From the NCBI RefSeq assembly GCF_003651245.1, contig NZ_RAPE01000001.1, positions 744,001-808,000 of the forward strand: 64,000 nt of DNA, written 5' to 3'. Shown piece by piece: positions 1 to 8,537 of the stretch; the stretch's first letter is position 1, and each line of letters begins with the position of its first letter. Origin of the DNA: Roseovarius spongiae. GTDB taxonomy: Bacteria; Pseudomonadota; Alphaproteobacteria; Rhodobacterales; Rhodobacteraceae. The notes under the pieces are model-generated. The model saw only the letters and a program-made list of their open reading frames with translations, searched no databases and was not told where the DNA came from. Position numbers and translations under genes: made by a program.

Positions 1-1
1 T

Positions 2-358
2 CGCCACGAGGACGGCGCCGCGCAGCCCGATGACGCGATCGCCGATATCTTGCCGGCGATCGGGGGCGGGGGGCTCGACCCGGAAGCGGCGCTCGAAGCC
101 GCGCTCGTGAACGAATCCGCGCGACTGTTGCGGCTGGGTGTGGCCCTGCGGGCGAGCGATATCGACGTGATCCTGGTGCGGGCCTTCGGCGTGGCGCGCG
201 ACCGGGGAGGGGTGCTGATCCGGGCGGACATGAAGGGGCTGTTCACCGTGCAGGAGGCGATGAAGCCGCTCATGGAACTGGCCCCGCATCTCTGGACTCC
301 GGACGAGGGGCTGCGCGACCTCGTCAAGAACGGAACCGGCTTTTTCGGGCGCGGCTGA
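2..358 (+). CDS. 3-hydroxyacyl-CoA dehydrogenase family protein, C-terminal fragment (5' end outside window)
   Basis: The reading frame is open from the first bases to the stop at 356-358, so the gene starts before the window. The visible 118 residues resemble the C-terminal dehydrogenase domain of FadB/FadJ-like multifunctional beta-oxidation proteins. The stretch ALVNESARLLRLGVALRASD followed by DIDVILVRAFGVARDRGG matches the family pattern 'NE-ar-L-eG-alRasDID-v-v-G-gfpr-rGG'. The enzyme would oxidise 3-hydroxyacyl-CoA with NAD and probably carries an N-terminal enoyl-CoA hydratase domain that cannot be seen here. The family call is by pattern only. Confidence 0.75.
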   Translation, partial: RHEDGAAQPDDAIADILPAIGGGGLDPEAALEAALVNESARLLRLGVALRASDIDVILVRAFGVARDRGGVLIRADMKGLFTVQEAMKPLMELAPHLWTPDEGLRDLVKNGTGFFGRG

Positions 359-365
359 GCGCGGC

Positions 366-581
366 TCAGCCGAGGAGGATGCCGACGACCACGACGATCA
401 GGCCCAGCACCGACAGCAGCAGCGCGGCGGTGTTGAGCGGCACGACGCCTTGCAGGATGGCGCGCATTTCCTCGTTGCCAAGGCCCGCGCGCTTGGCGCG
501 CCAAACCCGCAGGATGCACCAGCACAGGCCGGCGAGCCCCGCCAGCGACAGCGCCGCGCCCGACCAGATCACGATATCCAT
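366..581 (-). CDS. small two-helix membrane protein, unknown function
   Basis: The 71-residue product starts MDIVIWSGAA. It has one hydrophobic helix at about 3-25 and a second at about 48-70, separated by a short basic loop (RVWRAKRAGLGNEE). The open frame extends further upstream, but that part is Arg/Pro-rich shadow sequence, so I chose the ATG at 581, which opens directly into the first helix. It lies tail-to-tail with the beta-oxidation gene (7 bases apart). I do not recognise a named family; short proteins of this shape are common in Rhodobacterales. Confidence 0.6.
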   Translation of the reverse strand: MDIVIWSGAALSLAGLAGLCWCILRVWRAKRAGLGNEEMRAILQGVVPLNTAALLLSVLGLIVVVVGILLG

Positions 582-763
582 TGCGCGCCCCCTTGTCGCC
601 GCCCGTCCCATTGCAGGCGCGCGCAACGCCTTAGCGGGAAAACGCCGTGGCCTCAAGCCGCGCGGGACTTGCGGGCGGGCGCGGGACGGGCTAGGGACGG
701 GCCCTGAAAAAGAGGCGGAGTAGAAGACTCGGCGGCAGCAGGCGATAACAGGCGGAGACAAAC

Positions 764-1024
764 ATGGAAGATGAAATCGCGACCTCCAACTACAAAGTGA
801 CCGCGGGCGAGCTGCGGCAGTTCGTAGAGCGCATCGAGCGGTTGGAGGCGGAGAAGAAGGACATCGCGGACCAGATCAAGGAAGTGTTCGCAGAGAGCAA
901 GTCCCGTGGCTACGACCAAAAGGCCCTTCGCGCCCTGATAAGCCTGAGGAAAAAGGACAGCGACGAGATCGCCGAGCAGGAAGCCGTGCTGCAACTCTAC
1001 AAGGAAGCGCTCGGCATGAGCTGA
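764..1024 (+). CDS. gapR: GapR family nucleoid-associated protein (DUF2312)
   Basis: The 86-residue protein has an acidic start and a long amphipathic helix (LRQFVERIERLEAEKKDIAD) followed by IKEVFAESKSRGYDQKALRA, which is the DUF2312 signature. GapR of Caulobacter is an essential small protein that clamps overtwisted AT-rich DNA ahead of the replication and transcription machinery and stimulates type II topoisomerases. The length is normal and there are no membrane segments. It is monocistronic, with a 480-base gap downstream. Family identity is firm by pattern; function is inferred from Caulobacter. Confidence 0.9.
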   Translation: MEDEIATSNYKVTAGELRQFVERIERLEAEKKDIADQIKEVFAESKSRGYDQKALRALISLRKKDSDEIAEQEAVLQLYKEALGMS

Positions 1025-1505
1025 ATGGCTGATGTGAGCGAAACAAGAGATGTAGGTGTCCGGCGCGGGGCGACGTCAACGTCGTTCGCTGGCGATCGTT
1101 CGGCAGAGCGGTCGGGGTAGAGCCCGGAGAGCGCCGCGGTTGTTCCCTGTATGGTGAGCGGCCCCGCCAATTGAACGAGCGGACTTGCCGCCTGACGGCT
1201 GGGTCGCTTGGGATGAGGACGACCTTGCGGTCTTTGCGGATTGCCGCGGTGATCCTCTTCGCGCCGGCGCTCCATGATGGTATGCATCCGCCTTCCGGGG
1301 GATCGAACCGGCCGGCGCGCATCGGACGAAAATCTGTTAAGGTTCGACATCTCTTGCTGACACGCCCGGCGGACCCCCCGCCTTCGCGGTAACGCGGCGA
1401 GGCTCAAGCGGGGCAACAAACCGGGTCGGGCGCAACATTTTGTTGCATCACCCCCGAAAACGGGGGCAAAAGGCCGCGAAATCTACGGAAACAGGTCAAG
1501 TGGCT
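1025..1505. other. intergenic region without a convincing gene
   Basis: Open frames here have shadow-like composition and lack good starts. The only structures I see are a short inverted repeat around GCAACATTTTGTTGC (1431-1445) and a hairpin CCCCCG-AAAA-CGGGGG (1451-1466). The hairpin lies just ahead of the dusA start and has no T-run on the plus strand. The region presumably carries the dusA promoter, but I cannot place -35 and -10 boxes with confidence. Confidence 0.4.
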
Positions 1506-2528
1506 ATGAGCGCTGAGCCAGAAAAACCAGGGGTTTCGGATATCCGGCAGGCCGCGCGCCTAAGCGTGGCACCCATGATGGACTGGACCGACCGGCACTG
1601 CCGGGCGTTGCACCGCGCGCTAAGCCGCGAAGCGTTGCTCTATACCGAGATGGTCACGGCGGCGGCGTTGGTGCGCGGGGGGGCGGTTCATCTGCTCGAA
1701 CATGCGCCGCAGGAGCATCCGGTGGCGTTGCAGCTCGGCGGCTCGGACGCGGCCGAACTGGCGCAGGCGGCTCGGCTGGGCGCCGGGGCGGGCTACGATG
1801 AGATCAACCTCAACGTCGGCTGCCCATCTGACCGGGTGCAGTCGGGCAGTTTCGGGGCAGTTCTGATGAAATCGCCCGATCTGGTGGCCGAGTGTTGCGC
1901 CGCGATGATCGCCGCCGCGCCGGTCGAGGTGACGGTGAAATGCCGCATCGGCGTGGACGACCAGCGCCCCGAGGAAGTGCTGCCCGACTTCCTCGCACGG
2001 GTGAGCAAGGCGGGCGTGCGGCGTTTCGCGATCCACGCGCGCATGGCCTGGCTCGACGGGCTGAGCCCGAAGGAGAACCGGGACGTCCCGCCGCTCGACT
2101 ACCCCCTGGTGCGGGCGATGAAGGCCGAGTTTCCGCATCTGCACCTGTCGGTCAACGGCGGGATCAAGAGCCTGGACGCGGCGGAGGCGTTCCTGGCCGC
2201 CGGGATGGACGGGGTGATGGTGGGGCGCGCGGCCTATCATCAGCCGGCCGACATTCTCTGCGCCGCCGACCGGCGCATCTTCGGCGCGACCGGCCCGGAC
2301 AGCGCGGCGGAGGGCGCCGCGCGCGCGATGCTGCCCTACATCGAGGCGCATCTCGCCGCCGGCGGACGGCTCCACCAGGTGACGCGGCACATGCTGGGCC
2401 TTTTCGCCGGCCGCCCCGGCGCGCGCGGCTGGCGGCGAACGCTCTCCGAGGGAGCGACGCGCCCCGGCGCGGGGCCGGAACTGGTCGAGGCGGCGCTTGG
2501 AGAGGTGACGTCGCTGGCGGCCGAGTAG
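1506..2528 (+). CDS. dusA: tRNA-dihydrouridine synthase A
   Basis: This 340-residue flavoenzyme uses FMN and NADPH to reduce uridines in the tRNA D-loop; DusA acts at U20/U20a in E. coli. Diagnostic elements in order are SVAPMMDWTDRHCR near the N-terminus, YTEMVTAAALVRG, LQLGGSD, the NLNVGCPSDRVQSGSFGA motif with the catalytic Cys, VKCRIGVDD, FAIHARMAWLDGLSPKENR, and VNGGIKS/GVMVGRAAYHQP for FMN-phosphate binding. The open frame reaches 22 codons further upstream, but the ATG at 1506 gives the normal family N-terminus. It stands alone, with a TauE permease gene 65 bases downstream. Confidence 0.93.
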   Translation: MSAEPEKPGVSDIRQAARLSVAPMMDWTDRHCRALHRALSREALLYTEMVTAAALVRGGAVHLLEHAPQEHPVALQLGGSDAAELAQAARLGAGAGYDEINLNVGCPSDRVQSGSFGAVLMKSPDLVAECCAAMIAAAPVEVTVKCRIGVDDQRPEEVLPDFLARVSKAGVRRFAIHARMAWLDGLSPKENRDVPPLDYPLVRAMKAEFPHLHLSVNGGIKSLDAAEAFLAAGMDGVMVGRAAYHQPADILCAADRRIFGATGPDSAAEGAARAMLPYIEAHLAAGGRLHQVTRHMLGLFAGRPGARGWRRTLSEGATRPGAGPELVEAALGEVTSLAAE

Positions 2529-2593
2529 ATTGGCGTTGTGACGCATGCGGATTCGGGCTCTAACACCGGCGAGGCGAAGAAGGGAGCCGCGGC

Positions 2594-3418
2594 ATGCCCG
2601 ACACGACACTTCTGCTGAGCATGGGCGCGATGCTGCTGGCGATCGGGGCCTTCGCGGGGGTGCTGGCGGGGCTGCTGGGCGTGGGCGGAGGCATCATCCT
2701 CGTGCCGGCGTTCTTCTACGCCTTCCAGACGCTTGGCTATGACAGTCCCTATCTCATGCAGATATGCCTTGCGACGTCGCTGGCGACGATCATCGTGACG
2801 TCGGTGCGTTCGGTGCTGAGCCATAACCGCATGGGCGCGGTTTCGTGGGAAATCCTGCGCGGCTGGGCGCCGGGGATCGCCATCGGCGCGGTTCTGGGGG
2901 TGGTCGTGGCGGCGGGTCTGCGCTCTTCGGTGTTGCAGATGATCTTCGGCGCGCTGGCGGCCTGCGTCGCGCTCTACATGGCGTTGGGACGCGCGGACTG
3001 GCGGCTGGGCGCAGAGATGCCGCGCGGCGCGCTTCGCGCGGTGCTGTCGCCGGTCGTGGGGTTCCTGTCGGTGCTGATGGGGATCGGAGGCGGCAGTTTC
3101 GGCGTGCCGCTTATGAGCCTGCACAACGTGCCTATTCACCGTGCGGTGGCCACCGCAGCGGGGTTCGGCGTGACCATCGCGGCGCCCTCGGTGGCGGGAT
3201 TCCTGCTGATTGCGATCCCGGCGGAGGCGCGCCCGCCGCTGACGGTGGGCGCGGTGAACGTCGCGGCCTTCGCCATCGTGGTTGCAATGACGCTGATGAC
3301 CGCGCCCATCGGCGTGCGGCTTGCGCATGCGACGGACGCGAGGCGGCTCAAGCGGGTGTTCGGCATCTTTCTCGGGCTGGTCGCGCTCAACATGCTGCGC
3401 AAGGCGGCGGGATGGTAG
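2594..3418 (+). CDS. sulfite exporter TauE/SafE family permease
   Basis: The 274-residue integral membrane protein has about eight hydrophobic helices in two half-repeats. Each half holds the Gly-rich family motif: AGLLGVGGGIILVPAFFY near residue 25 and GFLSVLMGIGGGSFGVPLM near 160. Members move sulfite, sulfoacetate or other organosulfur anions across the inner membrane; the substrate here is not evident. Its stop overlaps the start of the next gene (ATGGTAG), so the two are probably translationally coupled. Confidence 0.85.
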   Translation: MPDTTLLLSMGAMLLAIGAFAGVLAGLLGVGGGIILVPAFFYAFQTLGYDSPYLMQICLATSLATIIVTSVRSVLSHNRMGAVSWEILRGWAPGIAIGAVLGVVVAAGLRSSVLQMIFGALAACVALYMALGRADWRLGAEMPRGALRAVLSPVVGFLSVLMGIGGGSFGVPLMSLHNVPIHRAVATAAGFGVTIAAPSVAGFLLIAIPAEARPPLTVGAVNVAAFAIVVAMTLMTAPIGVRLAHATDARRLKRVFGIFLGLVALNMLRKAAGW

Positions 3419-4200
3419 CGGAGTTCCTCGCGCGGGGCTGGGCGCGGTTTCCCTGCGCGCCCGAGGTCGCGGAGTGGGCCGGGAAGGCGCGCGCGGCGGC
3501 GCGGGCCAGCGTCAACGATGCGGCGCAGCAGTCGCAGTGGCTGCAATGCGGCGGCACGTGGTTCGTGGGTGTCGACGCGCTGCCCAACGCGGCGGACGGA
3601 GCGGTTGCGGGATCCGGCGCGCTGGCGGGGCCGGGCTATGCCGTCGCGCGCAGGCTATATGGCGCGCTGCCGCTGCACCGCGCGCAGGTTTCGGTGGTCT
3701 ATCCGGGCTATCCCAAACCGCGCGAGGGCGAGGGGGAGGGCGCGTTCCGCTACCGGCTCAAGCGCGACGCGGCGCATGTGGACGGGTTGCTGGCGGTGGG
3801 CGACGAGCGGGTGCGCATGCTGAAGGAGCGCCACGCCTATATCCTCGGCCTGCCGCTCAACGAAGCGAGCCCGGCCGCCAGCCCGCTGGTGGTTTGGGAG
3901 GGCAGCCATGAGGTGATGCGCGCCGCGTTCGCCCGCGCGCTCGACGGGGTGGCGCCGGCGGATTGGGGCGGGGTCGACCTGACCGAAATCTACACGCGCA
4001 CCCGACGCGAGGTGTTCGAGACCTGCCCGCGCGTGCCGCTTCCGGCGCGTCCCGGCGAGGCGACGCTGGTGCATCGCCTGACGGTGCATGGCGTCGCGCC
4101 CTGGAGCGAAGGTGCGGAGGCGGGGCCGGAAGGCAGGATGATCGCTTATTTTCGCCCTGAATTGCCCGGGGGCGATGACGGTTGGCTGCGTCTGCCCTAG
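3412..4200 (+). CDS. putative Fe(II)/2-oxoglutarate-dependent oxygenase-like protein
   Basis: This 262-residue cytosolic protein has no signal peptide or membrane span. By eye it carries a facial-triad arrangement: His122-x-Asp124 (AAHVDGLL), a distal His226 in VHGVAPW, and Arg242 in GRMIAYFRPE, where PhyH-type enzymes place the 2-oxoglutarate-binding arginine. A conserved-looking core PLVVWEGSHEVM sits between them. The frame is open far upstream, but the ATG at 3412 overlaps the permease stop and gives a clean N-terminus. Substrate is unknown; coupling to the permease suggests the two act on related compounds. The phytanoyl-CoA dioxygenase-like call is an inference from motif spacing. Confidence 0.55.
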   Translation: MVAEFLARGWARFPCAPEVAEWAGKARAAARASVNDAAQQSQWLQCGGTWFVGVDALPNAADGAVAGSGALAGPGYAVARRLYGALPLHRAQVSVVYPGYPKPREGEGEGAFRYRLKRDAAHVDGLLAVGDERVRMLKERHAYILGLPLNEASPAASPLVVWEGSHEVMRAAFARALDGVAPADWGGVDLTEIYTRTRREVFETCPRVPLPARPGEATLVHRLTVHGVAPWSEGAEAGPEGRMIAYFRPELPGGDDGWLRLP

Positions 4201-4211
4201 GGACGGCGGAC

Positions 4212-4262
4212 GTAGAGTTTTCCCTGAAAACTCTACCCAAAACTCTTCAGTGAAGAGTTTTG
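4212..4262. repeat. paired palindromic element, copy 1
   Basis: Two adjacent hairpins fill the convergent gap between the oxygenase-like gene and the DUF1289 gene. Hairpin 1 has 10-base arms GTAGAGTTTT (4212-4221) and AAAACTCTAC (4227-4236). Hairpin 2 has arms CAAAACTCTTC (4238-4248) and GAAGAGTTTTG (4252-4262). The second hairpin reappears almost unchanged at 12157-12183. Its AT-rich arms stand out against the GC-rich surroundings. It may double as a bidirectional terminator, because T-runs occur inside the arms. Confidence 0.75.
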
Positions 4263-4268
4263 CTCCGT

Positions 4269-4517
4269 TCAGCCGTCGCGGTCCGCCATTCGCGCGGAGC
4301 GCCCGCCGCGGCGTTTGCGCAGCCGCCCCGAACGGCCCGGCAGTTCGGCGTTGATCCGGGCGCGGTCGGCGTCGCTCATCTTCGACCAGCCGGCGATTTC
4401 TTCGGGGGTGCGGTGGCAGCCGATGCAAATCCGCGCCTCGGGGTGGACCACGCAAATGCGCACGCAGGGGCTCGCCACCTCGTCGCGGCTCCAGACCTTG
4501 TCAGCGTCATCCATCAT
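4269..4517 (-). CDS. DUF1289 domain protein
   Basis: The 82-residue protein contains the DUF1289 signature SPCVRICVVHPEARICIGCH followed by RTPEEIAGW. Four cysteines (C-x3-C and C-x2-C) suggest bound zinc or an Fe-S centre. The C-terminal third is Arg-rich (LRKRRGGRSAR). No biochemical function is established for the family. It is the third gene of a compact minus-strand unit ccmI-ruvX-DUF1289, 13 bases after ruvX. Confidence 0.85.
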   Translation of the reverse strand: MMDDADKVWSRDEVASPCVRICVVHPEARICIGCHRTPEEIAGWSKMSDADRARINAELPGRSGRLRKRRGGRSARMADRDG

Positions 4518-4530
4518 GTTTCCCCTTGCG

Positions 4531-5007
4531 TCACGGCGCGGCGCGCATGTGGCCGATCCGGTCCAGCGCCCCTTGCAGGATATAGGAGGCGGCGACGTTG
4601 TCGATCACCTCCGCGCGACGCTTTCGTGACGCATCCGCCTCGAGCAGGGCGCGTTCGGCGGCTACGGTCGACAGGCGCTCGTCCCAGTAGCCGATGGGCA
4701 AGTCGGTAAGCCGCGCGAGGTTGCGGGCGAAGGCGCGGGTGGATTGGCAGCGCGGCCCCTCGCTTCCGTCCATGTTGCGCGGCAGCCCGAGGACGATGCC
4801 GCCCGCCTCGCGCGCGGTCGCGATCTCGAGCAGGCGCGCGGCATCCAGAGTGAACTTGCGCCGGCGGATCGTCTCGTGCGGGCTCGCCACCTGCCAGAGC
4901 CGGTCCGACAGCGCGACGCCGATGGTCCTGTCCCCAAGGTCGAGCCCGAGCAGGGCGCGCATCGGCGGCAGCGTGGCGGCGAAGGTCGCGAAATCGTCAT
5001 GGATCAT
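4531..5007 (-). CDS. ruvX: RuvX/YqgF RNase H-fold nuclease (putative Holliday junction resolvase)
   Basis: The 158-residue RNase H-fold protein has [17 protein letters not shown] (first catalytic Asp), [31 protein letters not shown] (catalytic Glu) and [11 protein letters not shown] (second catalytic Asp) in the expected order. Family members process Holliday junctions and, in E. coli, are essential and linked to pre-16S rRNA 5' processing. The start at 5007 overlaps the ccmI stop by 4 bases (translational coupling). Confidence 0.92.
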   Translation of the reverse strand: MIHDDFATFAATLPPMRALLGLDLGDRTIGVALSDRLWQVASPHETIRRRKFTLDAARLLEIATAREAGGIVLGLPRNMDGSEGPRCQSTRAFARNLARLTDLPIGYWDERLSTVAAERALLEADASRKRRAEVIDNVAASYILQGALDRIGHMRAAP

Positions 5008-6221
5008 TGCGCCACCCCGGCGCGATCGGCGGCGGCGCGGATTTCCTCCAGCGCCCTGGCGTCGCCGGCGAAGGTTTCCTGCGCCTCGGCCCAGGTCCGG
5101 GCGGCGCGCTCACGCTCGCCCAGGACGCCGTAGGCCGCGATGAGCCGCGCCCATTCGCCCGGCGCGCCGCCCTCGGCCGCGAGGCGCTCGGCCAGCCCCT
5201 CGACCATGCCGCGGATCATCTCCCCCCGCGCTTCTGGGCTTATCTCGGAGGCGGCGTCCATGGCGGCCGCGTCCGGTCCCGGCGTATCGGGCAGGGTGTA
5301 ATCCACCCCGGCGGACGCGGCGACCGCGCCGATGCCCGCGCGGATGGGCGCGATCCAGGGCGCGTCGGGCGGGCCTTCGCGCAATAGCGACTCCCACAGG
5401 CGGAAGGCCGCGTCGGGCCGGTCCACCTGCGCGAGGTAGAGCCCGAGATAGTAGCGCGCCGGCCCCAGATCCGGATCGCGGTCGAGCGCGGCGCGCAGCG
5501 CGCCCTCGGCGTCAGAAGAGACATAGCCGCCGGCGGCAGTGATCATCAGATCGGCGAGCATCGCGTAATCGCGCGCCTGCGCTTCTTCGCCCAGCACGTC
5601 GATCAGCCGGGTCTGCGCCGTGATCGCCGCGCGCATGTTGCCGAGCGTCGCCTCGTTCTGCGCCAGCAGGCGCAGGCCGCGCGGGTCGTCGGGATGCTCC
5701 TGCAGCGCCGCGCGCAGCCGCTCCATCAGCTTTGTGAACTCCGCGCTCGGCTCCGGCGCGGCGGGCGCCGGGGGGGCCTGCGCCTCGGCCTCGGCCTGGC
5801 TCAGCCGGTCGGCGCGCGCGGCCTGCGACGCAGCGAGGCGCGTGGCGCGCGGGAGGTCGGAATAGCCCGGCGCGCCCAACTGCCCGTAGAGCGCGAGCGA
5901 GCCGCCGATCAGCGCCAGCGCGATCAGTCCCGCCACGACCCGGCCCGCGACGGGCGGCTGGCCCCCCTCGGCGCCGCCGTCCCGAAGCTGCGCGTCGGCG
6001 GCAAGGACCCGCCGCCCGACCTCGGCGCGGATGCGCTCGGCTTCGCCCTCGTTCAGCGTGCCGCGCGCGAGGTCGCGCTCCACGTCCTTGAGCTGATCGC
6101 GATAGACCGCAAGGTCATAGGCGGCGGGCGGCGCGCCGGCGGTGCGCCCGCGCAACAGCGCCGCGATCAACGCCGCGCTCACGATCAGCGCCGTTGCGGC
6201 TGTGACGATCCAGAAAATCAT
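5004..6221 (-). CDS. ccmI: cytochrome c-type biogenesis protein CcmI
   Basis: The 405-residue protein begins [18 protein letters not shown], a membrane helix. A cytoplasmic Leu-zipper-like segment follows ([20 protein letters not shown], residues about 36-60), then a second helix near 90-110 ([19 protein letters not shown]). The periplasmic part carries TPR-type helices. CcmI chaperones apocytochrome c to the CcmFH heme ligation complex. The open frame runs 115 codons further up, but ATG 6221 begins the canonical first helix. It is divergent from soxB and leads the ruvX/DUF1289 unit. Confidence 0.9.
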   Translation of the reverse strand: MIFWIVTAATALIVSAALIAALLRGRTAGAPPAAYDLAVYRDQLKDVERDLARGTLNEGEAERIRAEVGRRVLAADAQLRDGGAEGGQPPVAGRVVAGLIALALIGGSLALYGQLGAPGYSDLPRATRLAASQAARADRLSQAEAEAQAPPAPAAPEPSAEFTKLMERLRAALQEHPDDPRGLRLLAQNEATLGNMRAAITAQTRLIDVLGEEAQARDYAMLADLMITAAGGYVSSDAEGALRAALDRDPDLGPARYYLGLYLAQVDRPDAAFRLWESLLREGPPDAPWIAPIRAGIGAVAASAGVDYTLPDTPGPDAAAMDAASEISPEARGEMIRGMVEGLAERLAAEGGAPGEWARLIAAYGVLGERERAARTWAEAQETFAGDARALEEIRAAADRAGVAQ

Positions 6222-6426
6222 GAGCTCTCCTCGGGTCCGCCTCCACATAACCGGCGCCTTGCCGGGACGGAAGGGGCAGAGCGGCGAACCGGGGTGCGGC
6301 GCACCGCCGCGATGTCGCATTTCGCGCCATGAGCGACGCGACGGGTATCTTTCGCGGCCTCGCCATCCCCCATACAAGTTGCACGATCGCCTGCGCCGAT
6401 TCCCCTGACATCCGAGGCCGCCCCGC

Positions 6427-7671
6427 ATGAAGAAATATTCCGCCTTTGCCGTCGCCCGCGAAGCACTGCGCCAGCATACCGGGTGGGAGCGCGCCTGGGC
6501 CTCGCCCGAGCCGCGCGCGAAATACGACGTCATCATCATCGGCGCCGGGGGGCACGGCCTCGCCACCGCGTATTACCTCGGCAAGAATTTCGGCATCACC
6601 AATGTCGCCATCCTTGAAAAGGGCTGGCTTGGCGGCGGCAATACCGGGCGCAACACCACGATCATCCGCTCGAACTATCTCCAGGACGCCTCGGCGGCGA
6701 TATACGAGAAGGCCCGCTCTCTTTATGAGACGATGAGCCAGGATTTGAACTACAACGTGATGTTCAGCCCGCGCGGCGTTATGATGCTCGCCCAGACGCA
6801 GGGCGAGGTCCGCGGGTTCGAGCGCACGGCGCACGCCAATGCGCTCCAGGGCGTGCCGACCGAATACATCGGCCCCAAGCGGGTGAAGCAGCTGGTGCCG
6901 ATCATCAACATCGACGGGCCGCGCTACCCGGTGCTCGGCGCGATCTGGCAGGCCCGCGCGGGCACGGCGCGCCACGACGCGGTGGCGTGGGGCTATGCCC
7001 GCGCATGCAGCGACATGGGCATGCACGTCATCCAGAAATGCGAAGTTACCGGAGTCGTGCAATCCGGCGGCAAGGTCACCGGCGTCGAGACGACCCGCGG
7101 CCATATGGGGTGTGACAAGCTCGGCGTCGTGGTTGCGGGCCATTCGGGGCATATCGCGGACATGGCCGGCTTCCGCCTCCCGATCGAGAGCGTCGCGCTT
7201 CAGGCGCTGGTCTCCGAACCGATCAAGCCCTGCATGGACGTGGTCGTCATGGCCAACACGGTCCACGGCTACATGAGCCAGTCCGACAAGGGCGAGATGG
7301 TCATCGGCGGCGGCACCGACGGCTACAACAACTACACCCAGCGCGGCGCCTTCCACCATATCGAGGAAACCGTGCGCGCCCTGGTCGAGACCTTTCCGAT
7401 CATCTCGCGGCTCAAGATGTTGCGCCAGTGGGGCGGCATCGTGGACGTGACCGGCGACCGCTCCCCGATCCTGTCCAAGACGCCGGTGGAGAACATGTTC
7501 ATCAACTGCGGCTGGGGCACCGGCGGGTTCAAGGCGATTCCCGGTTCTGGCTGGGGCTTTGCCGAGCTGATGGCCAAGGGCCACTCGCCCCTGACGGAGG
7601 CCTTCGGGCTGGAACGCTTCCACGAGGGACGGTTCATTGATGAATCCGTCGCCGCGGGGGTGGCGCACTGA
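6427..7671 (+). CDS. soxB: sarcosine oxidase beta subunit
   Basis: The 414-residue flavoprotein subunit of heterotetrameric sarcosine oxidase converts sarcosine to glycine. It has an N-terminal FAD-binding GxGxxG (VIIIGAGGHGLATAYYL, residues 35-51) and the GNTGRNTTIIRSNYL segment at 71-85. RHDAVAWGYAR begins at 182, and His183 is the likely residue carrying covalent FMN by analogy with the Corynebacterium enzyme. The C-terminal CGWGTGGFKAIPGSG-type loop is typical of this subunit. First gene of the operon soxB-(small ORF)-soxD-soxA-soxG; its stop at 7671 is 103 bases before the small ORF. Confidence 0.95.
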   Translation: MKKYSAFAVAREALRQHTGWERAWASPEPRAKYDVIIIGAGGHGLATAYYLGKNFGITNVAILEKGWLGGGNTGRNTTIIRSNYLQDASAAIYEKARSLYETMSQDLNYNVMFSPRGVMMLAQTQGEVRGFERTAHANALQGVPTEYIGPKRVKQLVPIINIDGPRYPVLGAIWQARAGTARHDAVAWGYARACSDMGMHVIQKCEVTGVVQSGGKVTGVETTRGHMGCDKLGVVVAGHSGHIADMAGFRLPIESVALQALVSEPIKPCMDVVVMANTVHGYMSQSDKGEMVIGGGTDGYNNYTQRGAFHHIEETVRALVETFPIISRLKMLRQWGGIVDVTGDRSPILSKTPVENMFINCGWGTGGFKAIPGSGWGFAELMAKGHSPLTEAFGLERFHEGRFIDESVAAGVAH

Positions 7672-7774
7672 TGCGGATTTTCAACACCGACCGCAGCGCT
7701 CAGCGCCGGGTGCGGAACCTCGCCGGCTCAGCGCGCGTTTGCCTCGCAGACTCACATGCGAAGGGAACTTTTCT

Positions 7775-8041
7775 ATGGCCGACAAGGAACGCAACGTATC
7801 GGAGCACACGACAACCACGACCACCACGGGTGGCGGCGGTGTCGGAATGGGCATCATCGTTGGCGCGCTTGTGGTCGTCGTCGCTGGCATTATCTGGTTC
7901 CTCATGGCTGGCGGCGACGTCGACGGATCGAGTGACGTCAATATCTCGGTCGAGGAGCCCGGCGCCGCGGCTGAAGGTGCTGCCGAAGGCGCAGCCGACG
8001 CGGTCAACGACGCCGCGGACGACGCCACGACAGCCGACTAA
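7775..8041 (+). CDS. small single-span membrane protein inserted in the sox operon
   Basis: The 88-residue product starts MADKERNVSE. It has a Thr-rich stretch (TTTTTTT), a Gly-rich linker, one strong membrane helix (about residues 24-45, GIIVGALVVVVAGIIWFLMA), then an acidic Ala/Asp/Glu-rich tail with repeats of AAEGAAEGAA type. The ATG at 7775 lies in a longer open frame, but a purine-rich GAAGGGAA lies 10-15 bases upstream. It looks like the small 'GGGxGxGxxxGxLxVVVxxxxW' membrane proteins of Rhodobacterales, of unknown function. Its place between soxB and soxD, normally adjacent genes, is unusual. Confidence 0.65.
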   Translation: MADKERNVSEHTTTTTTTGGGGVGMGIIVGALVVVVAGIIWFLMAGGDVDGSSDVNISVEEPGAAAEGAAEGAADAVNDAADDATTAD

Positions 8042-8146
8042 CGATCCTCACAGCACATCCTCGCAGATGGGGCGGCGCCTTGTGGCGTCCGCCCTTTCCG
8101 CGCTTCCGGTGAACATCATTGGCCTGACTGCCGCGGAGATAGCCCT

Positions 8147-8476
8147 ATGCTGATCCTGACCTGCCCCTGCTGCGGCGTCACCGCAGAGGAAACCGAGTTC
8201 CACGGCGGTGGCGAAGCGCATCTCAAGCGTTTCGGCCCCGGGTCGTCGGACGAGGACTTCCACGACTACCTCTTCTCCAAGGTCAACCCGAAGGGCGTCC
8301 ACCTTGAACGGTGGCGGCACAATTACGGCTGCGGCAAGTGGTTCCACGCCGCCCGCGATACCGTCACGCTCGAAGTCTACGGCACATACCCCGCCCAGAC
8401 GACCGAGCCGCCGCAGGACATCAGGGACGCCATCACCGCCAAACGCCCCGGCTGGTCTTGGAGGGAATTCTCATGA
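8147..8476 (+). CDS. soxD: sarcosine oxidase delta subunit
   Basis: The 109-residue subunit of heterotetrameric sarcosine oxidase has the usual zinc-site elements. These are LTCPCCGVTAEETEF at the N-terminus, with Cys pairs, and WRHNYGCGKWFHAARDT in the middle, providing His and Cys ligands. The subunit is structural and holds Zn next to the alpha/beta interface. Length and motifs are standard. It sits 61 bases before soxA. Confidence 0.95.
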   Translation: MLILTCPCCGVTAEETEFHGGGEAHLKRFGPGSSDEDFHDYLFSKVNPKGVHLERWRHNYGCGKWFHAARDTVTLEVYGTYPAQTTEPPQDIRDAITAKRPGWSWREFS

Positions 8477-8537
8477 TCTTTCAATGTTCCGGAAATACTC
8501 ATAATTCCCCCGCAGCCACACGCACGAGGCCCACAGC

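Noticed and set aside
1451-1466. Hairpin before dusA as a riboswitch or terminator
   Set aside because: The stem is short, has no T-run on the plus strand and no conserved riboswitch core around it.
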